Assembly: GCF_008386585.1 (NCBI RefSeq)
Contig: NZ_VUOB01000054.1
Coordinates: 1 to 64,000, forward strand
Source: Solihabitans fulvus
GTDB taxonomy: Bacteria; Actinomycetota; Actinomycetes; Mycobacteriales; Pseudonocardiaceae
Reading direction: 5' to 3'
Length of the DNA stretch: 64,000 nt
Shown here: positions 50,684 through 58,595 of the stretch, one piece after another
Position numbering within the stretch: position 1 is the stretch's first letter
Layout: every line of letters begins with the position of its first letter
Made by a program: the position numbers and the translations under genes
Notes under the pieces: generated by a model
Databases searched by the model: none
What the model saw: the letters and a program-made list of their open reading frames with translations, nothing else
What the model was told of the DNA's origin: nothing

Positions 50684-51292
50684 CTAGCCGAGATGCTGGT
50701 CGCGCCCGCCGGCCGGCACCCGGCCGCCGACGGCCCGCCAGACGAGCGCGGCGGACCGTTCCGGCCAGTGCCGGGGCGGGCGCGATTCGGCGAGGGCGCG
50801 GCCGTACCAACTTCCGGTGCACATCGTCACGGCGACCTCGAGGTCCGCGTCGGCGTCGATGAGGCCGAGCTCGCGGGCGCTGGACAGGATGTCGAGCAGG
50901 CGGGCCCGCCTCGGCGCGATCACCCTGGCCCGGTACCTGGCCAGCACGTCGGGCGCGGTGGTGTCCTGGAGCATGGTGCCGACCAGGGACAGCCGGCCAG
51001 GCCCCGACACGCCGCGTTGGAAGTCGGCGAGTTCGGCGACCAGCGCGGCGTAGGGCTCGTCGTCCCTGGCGGGCCTCGGGCCGCCGTCCTCGATGGCGGC
51101 GACGACGGCGGCGGCCAGCGCGGCCTTGTCCGGCCAGCGGCGGTAGAGGGCCTGGCGGGTAGTGCCGGCCTCCTCGGCGACGGCGGCGATCGACATGCCC
51201 TCGTAGCCTTGCACGGACAGGTGACGTCGGGCGACGGCGAGGATTCTCGCGTCGATGGAGGCGTCCCGCGTTCGACCTGCCCTTCTCGTCAC
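50684..51292 (-). CDS. TetR-family regulator
   Basis: A 202-residue TetR repressor. HTH: ILAVARRHLSVQGYEGMSIAAVAEEAGTTRQALYRRWPDKAAL, spread over residues 17-59; the C-terminal ligand domain follows the TetR_C_16-like pattern. GTG start at 51292. It is divergent from the ABM-haemoglobin gene with about 150 bp between. The A/T-rich patch at 51315-51346 is the probable operator region, but its palindrome is weak. Confidence 0.88.
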   Translation of the reverse strand: MTRRAGRTRDASIDARILAVARRHLSVQGYEGMSIAAVAEEAGTTRQALYRRWPDKAALAAAVVAAIEDGGPRPARDDEPYAALVAELADFQRGVSGPGRLSLVGTMLQDTTAPDVLARYRARVIAPRRARLLDILSSARELGLIDADADLEVAVTMCTGSWYGRALAESRPPRHWPERSAALVWRAVGGRVPAGGRDQHLG

Positions 51293-51441
51293 CGGTCGAC
51301 CTTCCCTCTTGCCAATTCAATCCACCTCTGTATTGTATTGGAATCCAGAGCGACAGTCACCTTATCGAGCGCGGCGCACCCGTGGTCGTCGCGCGTTCGC
51401 GGCGCGGCGCCGCCTCGCTGGAGCGATCAGAAGGCAGGCCC

Positions 51442-52203
51442 ATGATCGTCGAGTACATCCGCTACCGGATCCCGGCGGAGCAGCGCGCCGAGTTCGAGAC
51501 CGCCTACGCCCGCGCCGCCGGGCCGCTTGGCGCGGCGCCGCAGTGCGTCGACTTCGAGCTGACGCGCAGCACCGACGAGCCGGAGTGCTACGTCCTGCGC
51601 ATCGTCTGGACCTCGGCCGAGGACCACCTCAAGGGGTTCCGGGAGGGCGAGCAGTTCCCCGAGTTCCTCGCCGCGATCAAGCCCTATGTGCCCAACATCG
51701 AGGAGATGCGGCACTACGAGCACACGGCCGTGCACGGCAGGGGCGCATCGGTGCCGAGCCTGTACGACTGGGCGGGCGGCGACGAGGCGTTCGAGCGCCT
51801 CACCGAGGCGTTCTACCGGAAGGTGCTCGCGGACGACCTGATCGGCCCGCTGTTCGCGGGCATGAACCCCGACCACCCGCACTTCGTGGCGATGTGGCTG
51901 ACGGAGGTCTTCGGCGGCCCCGACCGCTACACCAAGGAGCGGGGCGGCTACCACCACATGGTCACCCAGCACCTCGGCAAGCACATCAGCGAACCGCAGC
52001 GCCGCCGCTGGGTGAGCCTCCTGCTGGACACGGCCGACGAGGTGGGCCTGCCGGCCGACCCCGAGTTCCGCGCCGCATTCGTGTCCTACATCGAGTGGGG
52101 CACCCGGCTCGCCCACGCCAACTCCCAGCCCGACGCGAAGCCGTTCCTTCAGGCCCCCGTGCCGCACTGGGGCTGGGGCGTCGCCCCGCCGTACCTCGGC
52201 TGA
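51442..52203 (+). CDS. Antibiotic-biosynthesis-monooxygenase domain fused to a group II truncated haemoglobin
   Basis: A 253-residue fusion. Residues 1-95 are an ABM (dimeric ferredoxin-like) domain: MIVEYIRYRIPAEQRAEFE and LRIVWTSAEDHLKGFR. Residues 105-235 are a truncated haemoglobin: SLYDWAGGDEAFERLTEAFY, then MWLTEVFGGPDRYT and the proximal His177 in HHMVTQHLG, with a family-typical IEWGTRLA near the end. Such fusions are thought to couple a haem O2/NO-binding domain to quinone or peroxide chemistry. Start supported by GGCAGG. TetR-controlled by position. Confidence 0.88.
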   Translation: MIVEYIRYRIPAEQRAEFETAYARAAGPLGAAPQCVDFELTRSTDEPECYVLRIVWTSAEDHLKGFREGEQFPEFLAAIKPYVPNIEEMRHYEHTAVHGRGASVPSLYDWAGGDEAFERLTEAFYRKVLADDLIGPLFAGMNPDHPHFVAMWLTEVFGGPDRYTKERGGYHHMVTQHLGKHISEPQRRRWVSLLLDTADEVGLPADPEFRAAFVSYIEWGTRLAHANSQPDAKPFLQAPVPHWGWGVAPPYLG

Positions 52204-52222
52204 GAGCGGCTTGAGCTGGTGC

Positions 52223-52274
52223 GGTGTCCGGAAACGTTCGCCGGGCCCCTCCTCCGACGACGTTCCCGGACACC
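52223..52274. terminator. Bidirectional terminator
   Basis: GGTGTCCGG (52223-52231) pairs with CCGGACACC (52266-52274), with AACG/CGTT extending the stem inward. It lies between the convergent ABM-haemoglobin and TetR genes and can end both. Confidence 0.7.
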
Positions 52275-52277
52275 CAC

Positions 52278-52835
52278 CTAAGCCATGCCGACCAGCCCGG
52301 CCACGACTCCTCGGATGCCCTCGGGGTCGATGGCCGGGCCGGGCATCGCGATGTAGTGCAGGACAAGGCCGTCGAGGTAGTCCAGCAGCACGACGCAGTG
52401 CCGCTCCGGCGTCGGGGAGCCGAGCAGGCGCAGCCACGGCGCGCCCCAGTCGACGATCGCCGCGCGGCTGCGCGCCAGCGGCTCGCGCAGCTCGGGATTG
52501 GCCGACGCCTCAAGGAAAAGCAGGTATCTGGCGGTGGTCCTGGCGCGGCCGGGCCCGGTCGCCTGCCGGACGAACGTCGCCATCGCCTCGACCAGCTCGT
52601 CCAGGCTGGCGGGCCGCACCGCCGCACTGAAGGCCTCCCAGTCGAGCCGGTCCAGCGCCTCGATCTGCCGCACCACGCCGTCGAGCAGCGCGGCCCGATT
52701 GCGGAAGTAGTTGGACGTCGTGCCGGCCGGCACCTCCGCCGCCGCGTCGACCGCCTGGTAGGTCAGCCGACGCGCCCCTCCCGTGCCGAGCACCTCGATG
52801 GCGGCGTTGAGCACCTGTTCGCGCCTGCGCGACAT
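52278..52835 (-). CDS. TetR-family regulator
   Basis: A 185-residue TetR protein. HTH: VLNAAIEVLGTGGARRLTYQAVDAAAEVPAGTTSNYFRNRAAL, residues 8-50; then a variable ligand domain. It is divergent from the FAD monooxygenase at 52899 across a 63-bp gap with a TAGTA/TACTA palindrome, so it most likely represses that gene and itself. Confidence 0.88.
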   Translation of the reverse strand: MSRRREQVLNAAIEVLGTGGARRLTYQAVDAAAEVPAGTTSNYFRNRAALLDGVVRQIEALDRLDWEAFSAAVRPASLDELVEAMATFVRQATGPGRARTTARYLLFLEASANPELREPLARSRAAIVDWGAPWLRLLGSPTPERHCVVLLDYLDGLVLHYIAMPGPAIDPEGIRGVVAGLVGMA

Positions 52836-52862
52836 CTCACTCCCTCGATTTCACTACAGGCA

Positions 52863-52877
52863 TAGTACCGAATACTA
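52863..52877. promoter_or_regulatory. TetR operator
   Basis: TAGTA (52863-52867), centre CCGAA, TACTA (52873-52877), plus another TAGTAT at 52884-52889 that doubles as a -10 for the monooxygenase. These A/T-rich repeats fill the gap between the divergent genes. Confidence 0.6.
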
Positions 52878-52898
52878 CGTTCATAGTATGGTCCGGCC

Positions 52899-53963
52899 AT
52901 GACCAGGAAAGCGGCCATCGTCGGCGGCGGCATCGGTGGCCTCGCCGCCGCCATCCATCTGCGCGACCGCGGCTGGCACGTGGAGGTGTTCGAGCGCTCG
53001 ACGGCCCTGCCGGCCACCGGCACCGCCCTCGGCCTATGGCCCGGCGCGTTACGGGCGTTGGACACCATCGGCGTCGGCGCGGCAGTGCGGGACCTCGGCC
53101 GAGCGCAGACTGGGGGCGCGTTCCTGCGTCCCGACGGCAGCCGCATCGCGCCGATCGACGTCAGCGCGATCGAGCGGCGGACCGGCGACGCCGTGCGCCT
53201 GCTGTCCCGTCCCGCCCTGCTCGGCCTGCTCGGCGGGGCGCTGGACGAGTCCGTCGTGCGCTTCGACAGCGAGGTGGCCGACATCGGCGAACTGGCCGGC
53301 TACGACGCGGTGATCGCCGCGGACGGCCTGCGCAGCCGGGCGCGCGCCGCGCTGTTCGGCCCGGCGTACCGGCCACGCTACGTCGGGGCGACCACGTGGC
53401 GCGGCACGGTCGACGGCGAGGCCGGACCGGTCACCGAGACCTGGGGCGAGGGCGCGCGGTTCGGCATCACGCCGAGGGAGGACGGCAGGACCAACTGGTT
53501 CGCGTGCGCGTTGGCCCCGGAAGGACAACGCTCCCCCGGCGCCGAGATCCCCTTGCTGCGCAAGCACTTCGGGCACTGGCACCGCGAGGTGCGCAAGGTC
53601 ATCGACCGGATGGGCGAGGACGAGGTGCTGCGGCACGACCTGCACTACCTCGACCCGCCGCTGCCGTCCTACGTGCGCGGCAGGGTCGCGCTCATCGGCG
53701 ACGCGGCGCACGCGATGACCCCCGACCTCGGGCGAGGAGCGTGCGAGGCGCTCGTCGACGGCGTGACCGTTGCGCGCTGCCTGGCCGAACACCCGAACGT
53801 GACCGACGGCCTCGCCGCCTACGACGCGCTCCGCCGCAGGCCGACGCAGCGACTGGCGCGCACGGCCCGAGTGGTGAACCGGATGGCGAACGCGCGCCGC
53901 TTCAACCGGCTGCGCGACGCGGCGCTGCGGCTCGCGCTGGCCGTCGGCGGCCCGCCGGACTAA
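52899..53963 (+). CDS. FAD-dependent monooxygenase (PHBH family)
   Basis: A 354-residue class A flavoprotein. The Rossmann motif is AIVGGGIGGLAAAIHL, the DG motif is VIAADGLRSRARAALF, and the GD motif is ALIGDAAHAMTPDLGRGAC. At 354 residues it is short for the family because the middle domain is trimmed. It hydroxylates aromatic or polyketide substrates with NAD(P)H and O2. Controlled by the divergent TetR gene. Confidence 0.9.
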   Translation: MTRKAAIVGGGIGGLAAAIHLRDRGWHVEVFERSTALPATGTALGLWPGALRALDTIGVGAAVRDLGRAQTGGAFLRPDGSRIAPIDVSAIERRTGDAVRLLSRPALLGLLGGALDESVVRFDSEVADIGELAGYDAVIAADGLRSRARAALFGPAYRPRYVGATTWRGTVDGEAGPVTETWGEGARFGITPREDGRTNWFACALAPEGQRSPGAEIPLLRKHFGHWHREVRKVIDRMGEDEVLRHDLHYLDPPLPSYVRGRVALIGDAAHAMTPDLGRGACEALVDGVTVARCLAEHPNVTDGLAAYDALRRRPTQRLARTARVVNRMANARRFNRLRDAALRLALAVGGPPD

Positions 53964-54062
53964 GGGCTGTTGACGGGGAATCCGGAACCTACAGGGATGG
54001 TTTCGGGACGCTCCCAAAGCAGCTGATCATAGGACGTCTTCTCGGCCGTCTAGGCTCACGGC

Positions 54063-54596
54063 GTGTCGGCGGCAGTGACCACGCGAGCGTTCCGCGTCGT
54101 GCGTGGGTGTTTGCTGGCCGCTGCGTCTACCGCGTTGACCGTCACCGCGCACGGCGTGGCCTGTGGGAGCCTGCCCGACGTCGGCCCGCTGTTGGTGTTC
54201 ACCGCGCTGGTGGCTGCTGTGGGTACGGTGTTGGCCGGGCGTGGCCGGCGTCCCGCCGTCACGATGGCGGTAATGGGTGCCACCCAACTCGGTGCGCACG
54301 CCCTGTTAAGCCTCGGCGCGTCGCACCCCGCGGCGCCGCTGGTCGCCGGGCCGGTGGTGATGACGGCCGCGCATGGGCTGGCCGCCGTGGCGATGGCCGC
54401 GATGCTGGATCGCGCGGACGCGATGCTGCTCGCCGTGTCGGCGACACTGCACCGGATAGTGCCCCGCCCGCTGCCCGTACTGCCCGCCTCGCGCCCGATG
54501 CCTACCCTCGCGGTGCCGGTGTGTGCTGGTGGCACCGAGATGTCCGTCCTGCTGCGCAGGACCCAGTCCCGCCGAGGACCGCCGTACCGCTCCTGA
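54063..54596 (+). CDS. Small multi-helix membrane protein upstream of ycnI
   Basis: A 177-residue protein with four predicted helices (about 15-35, 42-60, 65-85, 95-118) and a Pro/Arg-rich C-terminus ending RRTQSRRGPPYRS. Two His residues in or near helices (TAHGVACG, MTAAHGLAAVA) might bind metal. It lies 66 bp before ycnI and is probably in the same copper-linked unit. TAGGCT at 54051-54056 is 6 nt from the GTG, pointing to a leaderless transcript. Confidence 0.65.
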   Translation: MSAAVTTRAFRVVRGCLLAAASTALTVTAHGVACGSLPDVGPLLVFTALVAAVGTVLAGRGRRPAVTMAVMGATQLGAHALLSLGASHPAAPLVAGPVVMTAAHGLAAVAMAAMLDRADAMLLAVSATLHRIVPRPLPVLPASRPMPTLAVPVCAGGTEMSVLLRRTQSRRGPPYRS

Positions 54597-54662
54597 CCGC
54601 CCGTCCCCTGATCCGGCCCCACCCCGTGGCCGGACCATCGTCGAGCAGAAAATTCAGGAGCC

Positions 54663-55394
54663 ATGTCGATAACACGTTCACGACCGTTGGTCCGCGGCGG
54701 CATTGCCGCCAGCATCGCGGCGGCAGCCATGCTGGCCGTTCCCGTCGTCGCCTCCGCGCACGTGGAGACCGATCCCGGCCAGGCAGCCAAGGGCGACGAC
54801 GCCACCATCACCTTCCGGGTGCCCAACGAGGAAACCACGGCCGGAGTGGTGAAGCTGGAGGTCACGTTCCCCGCCGACCACCCGGTGGCCGAGGCACGCA
54901 CCACGCCCATCCCCGGCTGGACCGCCAAGGTCGCCACCGCACCGTTGCCGAAACCGGTGCACCAGAACAACTCCGACGTCACCGAGGCGGTCACGACCAT
55001 CACCTGGACCGCGAACCCCGGCACGCAGATCGCACCCGGCGAGTTCCTACGGTTCTCGATGCTGGCCGGTCCCATGCCCGACACCACCGACCAGCTGCTG
55101 CTGCCGGCAAAGCAGACATACTCCAACGACGACGTCGTCACGTGGGACGCTCCGCCGGCCGCGGCCGGTGCGCCCGACCCGGAGCACCCCGCGCCGCTGC
55201 TCAAGCTGACCGCCAAGGACGACGCGGGCGCCGCGAAGCCCGCCGCACCGTCAGCCGCCCCGTCGTCGAGCACGGACGCCACCGCCCGCTGGCTGGGCGG
55301 CATCGGGCTCGCGGCCGGCGTTCTCGCGCTCGGCATAGCGCTCGGCGCCGCGCTGCGCAAGCGGTCCAAGCCAACGGGCACTGCCAGCGAGTGA
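54663..55394 (+). CDS. ycnI: YcnI-type copper-associated protein (DUF1775)
   Basis: A 243-residue secreted, membrane-anchored protein. The signal peptide ends VVASA, leaving His33 as the mature N-terminus (HVETDPGQA), the residue that forms the copper-binding histidine brace in this family. The DUF1775 domain spans 33-175 with FRVPNEETTAGVVKLEVTFP and TAVTTITWTAN-type strands. A Pro/Ala linker and a C-terminal helix (IGLAAGVLALGIALGAAL) follow. ATG preceded by AGGAG. Confidence 0.93.
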   Translation: MSITRSRPLVRGGIAASIAAAAMLAVPVVASAHVETDPGQAAKGDDATITFRVPNEETTAGVVKLEVTFPADHPVAEARTTPIPGWTAKVATAPLPKPVHQNNSDVTEAVTTITWTANPGTQIAPGEFLRFSMLAGPMPDTTDQLLLPAKQTYSNDDVVTWDAPPAAAGAPDPEHPAPLLKLTAKDDAGAAKPAAPSAAPSSSTDATARWLGGIGLAAGVLALGIALGAALRKRSKPTGTASE

Positions 55395-55401
55395 CCTCGG
55401 C

Positions 55402-55444
55402 GGGTCGGTCTCCCCAAGGGCCAGACGCCCCGGGAGACCGACCC
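55402..55444 (+). terminator. Terminator after ycnI
   Basis: GGGTCGGTCTCCC (55402-55414) and GGGAGACCGACCC (55432-55444): a perfect 13-bp stem 8 bp past the ycnI stop. Confidence 0.85.
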
Positions 55445-55478
55445 ACCCTGCTCACCCCGGAACGCGCGCGCTAGGACG

Positions 55479-55691
55479 TTGGAAGTCATCCCCAGCGGGA
55501 ACCTGCTCGACGCGGACTTAGCCGAGCGCTACGGCTGGGTCAACCGCGCCCTCCCCACCGACGAACTCGACGACTTCGTCGACACACTCGCCCGCCGTGT
55601 CGCCAGGCTGCGCCCGGACCAGATCGCCGCGGCCAAGCAAGCGGTCGGGGCCGCGTCCAGCGGCGTGCGCCGCGTTCGTAAGCCCGTTTAG
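55479..55691 (+). pseudogene. C-terminal fragment of an enoyl-CoA hydratase
   Basis: Encodes about 70 residues of a crotonase C-terminus: LLDADLAERYGWVNRALPTDELDDF and DQIAAAKQAVGAA. The active-site and CoA-binding N-terminal two thirds are missing. It starts directly after the ycnI terminator and runs into the next fragment, overlapping it by 3 bp. Confidence 0.78.
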
Positions 55692-56612
55692 CTGGGGCCG
55701 TGCAACTCCTGCTGCCAGAGGGTGTCGCAGAGCAGGTCCAGGCCTTGGCGTAAGTGGCGGCGGTAAGTGCCGAAGGGAGGCCGAGGCGGCGGGCGGCGGC
55801 CTCCTGGGTGGGCGCGCCGGAGAAGTAGCTCGCGGTCAGGGCCTCGCGGGCGCGCACGCCGCGAGGGTCGGCGGCCAAATCGTCCACGGTACGGCGTAGG
55901 AGGGCGCGCATCTGTTCAGCGGGGTCGGTGAGATCTGCCGCCAGGCGGGCGCGCAGCAGTGCGCACGCGGCGAAGGACCTGGGAGTGCGCCAGTGTGCGA
56001 GGGCTTCACGTACGGCTTGGTCGAACGCGTTGCGGGAGAAGCCAGAGGGCCTGGATGAGGCGGGTATAGCGGTGGCGGCGATGAAGTGGCGCAGCCAGGT
56101 CTCCACGGGCACCTGCCGCCAGTCGACGCCGAACAGGCCGTAGGTGTGCTCGCCGACCCGCGGGCGCGCGCCGGAGTCGGTGAGGCTGCCCTTGACCCGC
56201 TCGGCCCAGGCGTCGGCGTCCCGCCACACGGCGAAGCCGTAGGCGCGGCCGCGGGCGCGGGCGGACTCGGCCTGGGCACGGGAGCTGCTCAGATCGATGA
56301 CGCGTGAGGGCACCTGGTACCGCCCGGGGTAGACCGAGAAGCGGCTTATGCCGATGTGTTCACCGGGTCGCACCGGAGCGGTGGCCTCGGCGTACTCCCA
56401 GGCGGCGGCGACCACGGGGTCGGTGGCCAGGTCCTGGGGGTCGGCCGGGGCGGGCAGGGCGAGCCAGGCGGTGAACGCGACGATCCGGCCGGTGCTCACC
56501 AGGCGGTAGACGCTGAAGGCCTCCGGCTGGCGCGTCGCCCAGTAGCGGACCAGGTCGGCGGAGGCGGCCCCCTCGGCCTCCTCGGCCAACTGCAGGTCGC
56601 CGCCGACCGCCA
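55688..56612 (-). pseudogene. C-terminal fragment of a STAND/AAA-type ATP-binding protein, frameshifted
   Basis: About 300 codons matching the C-terminal module of large actinobacterial ATP-binding proteins: RYWATRQPEAFSVYRLV, RPGEHIGISRFSVYPGRYQ and RVGEHTYGLFGVDWR, then a helical part with TQEAAARRLGLP. The ATPase domain is absent. After RLGLP the frame is lost; a one-base deletion near 55775 separates it from its natural ending, which continues in another frame as TYRRHLRQGLDLLCDTLW and stops at 55690-55688. Confidence 0.72.
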
Positions 56613-56922
56613 TTTCGCGCCTGACTACCGGCAGCGCACCGACGGCCGCTGGGACGACCGGCCGGAATTCCTGGCGCACATCGCGCACCTGCGCCGCGTC
56701 GTGGCAGACGGCTCGGTCCAGGTACACGACGAACTGGTCGACGGCGACCGCTACGCCGACCGGCACACGGTGACCGTCACCAAGACCGACGGCGCCACGG
56801 TCCGCATGGAGGTCTACCTCTTCGCCGAGTACGCCCCCGACGGCCGCTTCCGCCGGGTCGAGGAGACCACCCTCCTTCTCGAAGGCACCGGAACGGACCG
56901 CGATCTCGGCAGCGCCCGCTGA
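56613..56922 (+). pseudogene. C-terminal part of a SnoaL-like protein
   Basis: Encodes about 100 residues of an NTF2/SnoaL-like protein (YRQRTDGRWDDRPEFLAHI, ADRHTVTVTKTDGATVRMEV and FRRVEETTLLLEG), but the first helix and start codon are missing. The upstream frame belongs to the antisense STAND fragment, so the gene was joined to it at about 56612. Confidence 0.7.
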
Positions 56923-56969
56923 GCCGTGGCCGGCCCGGCCCCGGCCGTCGTAGGGTCCGAACTGGTGGC

Positions 56970-57076
56970 CAGGCCGCCGCGGCGGCGATGGTCGCCGAGG
57001 CGAGGGCGCGGGGATTGGAGGTGACCGGTCCGAACGGGTCATTGAAGCTGTTCACCAAGAATGTCCTGACAATCCG
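56970..57076 (+). pseudogene. N-terminal fragment of an IS256-family (mutator) transposase
   Basis: ATG at 56988 begins MVAEARARGLEVTGPNGS and LKLFTKNVLT, the conserved opening of mutator transposases. The frame then ends within a few codons, and different transposase sequence follows. Confidence 0.65.
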
Positions 57077-57104
57077 CGGCTAGAACGATGGTGCCTTGCC
57101 AGCC

Positions 57105-57390
57105 CCGCCCTGGGTTTGCGGGAGGTCATGGCCGCGTTGCTGGAAGCCGACTCCCACCTGGTCGCCGCAGGCAGGTCATCCTGGCGGACAAGGGGTTCGC
57201 GGGAAAGGGCTTCGAGGGCTTCCTCAGCGGGCTGGGAGCGCACCTGGTGCGCCCAGCCCGCGAGAACACCAGCGACCCCGCCCCCAGCCCGGCCGAGCGC
57301 GCCCTGCTGCGCGTGCGCCAATGGATCGAGTCCGTTAGGGGTGTCCTGGCCGGGACGTCCTGGGCCCAGTTGTCCGGCAGGGGCAGGTGA
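57105..57390 (+). pseudogene. Frameshifted C-terminal fragment of a second DDE transposase
   Basis: One frame gives REVMAALLEADSHLVAAG; after a shift at about 57170 the next gives QVILADKGFAGKGFEGFL, PARENTSDP and VRQWIESVRGVL. The DKGF and RQWIES elements are typical of small actinobacterial IS transposases (IS982/IS4-like). The N-terminus and the final domain are missing and no terminal inverted repeats are seen. Confidence 0.62.
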
Positions 57391-57485
57391 ACTCATCGCG
57401 CCCAAACGTCCTCAGCGCGCAGGTCCGCCCAGCTAGGCTGCCGTCGTTGGCAGCGTCGTGGGCGCTGGGTGTGCAGGGGGATCGC

Positions 57486-58022
57486 GTGAAGATCGTTGCG
57501 TTCTGCGCTGGGCTCGTCGTCCTGCTCGCGATGACAGGGGCATGCTCCGCGCCGGTACCTGGCCGAGCGGTGACTGCCAGCTCGCCGGGCCCGCTCGGCG
57601 GTCTTGACCCGTGCTGGCTGATCTCCGCCGACCAGGCCAGGCAGCTCGGGCTGTGGGGGCCGCACAGGACAGACGCCAAATCCAGCTACGCGGAGTGCTC
57701 CTGGTCGACCACGGCTGGCGACGCGGTCGCGGTCAGGCTGGACCAGGAGGTGCATACCGTTCAGGAGTATCTGGCCAAGGAAAACGCAGCAGCCCCCAAC
57801 AGCCATCAGCAGCCCCCAACGGCATCCCCCTGGGTCGGAAAGTTCCATCAGGGACTCACGTTGAGCTGGGGGGACGGCCACAGCTCCTGTGTTGTCATCG
57901 CCGTCAACCCCACCCAGATCGCGACCGTCGCCGAGTATCACAACAAACAGGAAATCGGGAGCTCTATCGCCGAGGTATTGCGAGCAGCCGTCGCGGAAGT
58001 GGACCAGAGTCTGCCTGAGTGA
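57486..58022 (+). CDS. DUF3558 lipoprotein
   Basis: A 178-residue lipoprotein with lipobox MTGAC (Cys20) and the DUF3558 pattern: GGLDPCWLISADQARQLGL, YAECSWST (disulfide pair) and SCVVIAVNPTQ. GTG at 57486 follows GGGGGATC. Members are common in Pseudonocardiaceae and Mycobacteriales; role unknown. Confidence 0.87.
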   Translation: MKIVAFCAGLVVLLAMTGACSAPVPGRAVTASSPGPLGGLDPCWLISADQARQLGLWGPHRTDAKSSYAECSWSTTAGDAVAVRLDQEVHTVQEYLAKENAAAPNSHQQPPTASPWVGKFHQGLTLSWGDGHSSCVVIAVNPTQIATVAEYHNKQEIGSSIAEVLRAAVAEVDQSLPE

Positions 58023-58059
58023 CTACAGGCGCTCGACTCTGCCGAACCAGGCGATATGC

Positions 58060-58076
58060 AACAGCGCTGTTATTAT
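58060..58076 (+). promoter_or_regulatory. MarR autoregulatory site with leaderless promoter
   Basis: AACAGCGCTGTT (58060-58071) is a perfect 12-bp palindrome. TATTAT (58071-58076) overlaps its end and lies 6 nt before the ATG at 58083, so the transcript would start at or very near the start codon. Confidence 0.6.
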
Positions 58077-58082
58077 CTCGGT

Positions 58083-58571
58083 ATGGACTCGCTGCGGATG
58101 AGGGCGGGGCTCGGCACGCGGTTGCGACACGTCCTCGAACTGCTCGACGGCGACGTCGCCGTCTACCTGGTCGACCTCGGCGTCGAGGACTACCGGCCGA
58201 GGTTCACCCCGGTCGTCGGCGCGCTGCTGTCCCTTGGCCCGAGCCCGATCCGCGATCTGGCGCGCGCCGTCTCGGTGACGCACTCCGCCGCGAGCCAGAC
58301 GGTGGCGCAGATGAGCAAGCGCGGGCTGGTCACGCTGGAACCCGGCGAGGACGCGCGCCAGCGCATCGTCCACCTCACCGAGAAGACCAGGGCGCTGCTC
58401 CCCCTGCTGGAGGCCGAGTGGGCGGCGACCACGGCCGCCGCGGCCGAACTCGACGCGGAACTGCCCCACCCGCTCGGCGAGGTCCTCGACGCGATCGTGC
58501 TGGCGCTGGAGCGCCGGCCCTTCCGCGAGCGCATCGCGGCGGCCGCGGCCGACCGGGAGAAGTCCGGTTAG
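58083..58571 (+). CDS. MarR-family regulator
   Basis: A 162-residue winged-helix regulator: VVGALLSLGPSPIRDLARAVSVTHSAASQTVAQMSKRGLV followed by the wing EPGEDARQRIVHLTEKTRALL, residues about 45-105. A GTG/ATG-like codon 27 bp upstream lies within the operator, so ATG 58083 is chosen. Convergent with the LacI gene; the target other than itself is unknown. Confidence 0.88.
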   Translation: MDSLRMRAGLGTRLRHVLELLDGDVAVYLVDLGVEDYRPRFTPVVGALLSLGPSPIRDLARAVSVTHSAASQTVAQMSKRGLVTLEPGEDARQRIVHLTEKTRALLPLLEAEWAATTAAAAELDAELPHPLGEVLDAIVLALERRPFRERIAAAAADREKSG

Positions 58572-58595
58572 CGGCGGTCTCGGCACGCGCGTCGG

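Noticed and set aside
55540..57042. A single 500-codon minus-strand gene
   Set aside because: Only the central part resembles a known module; one end is frameshifted and the other is antisense to a SnoaL-like fragment.
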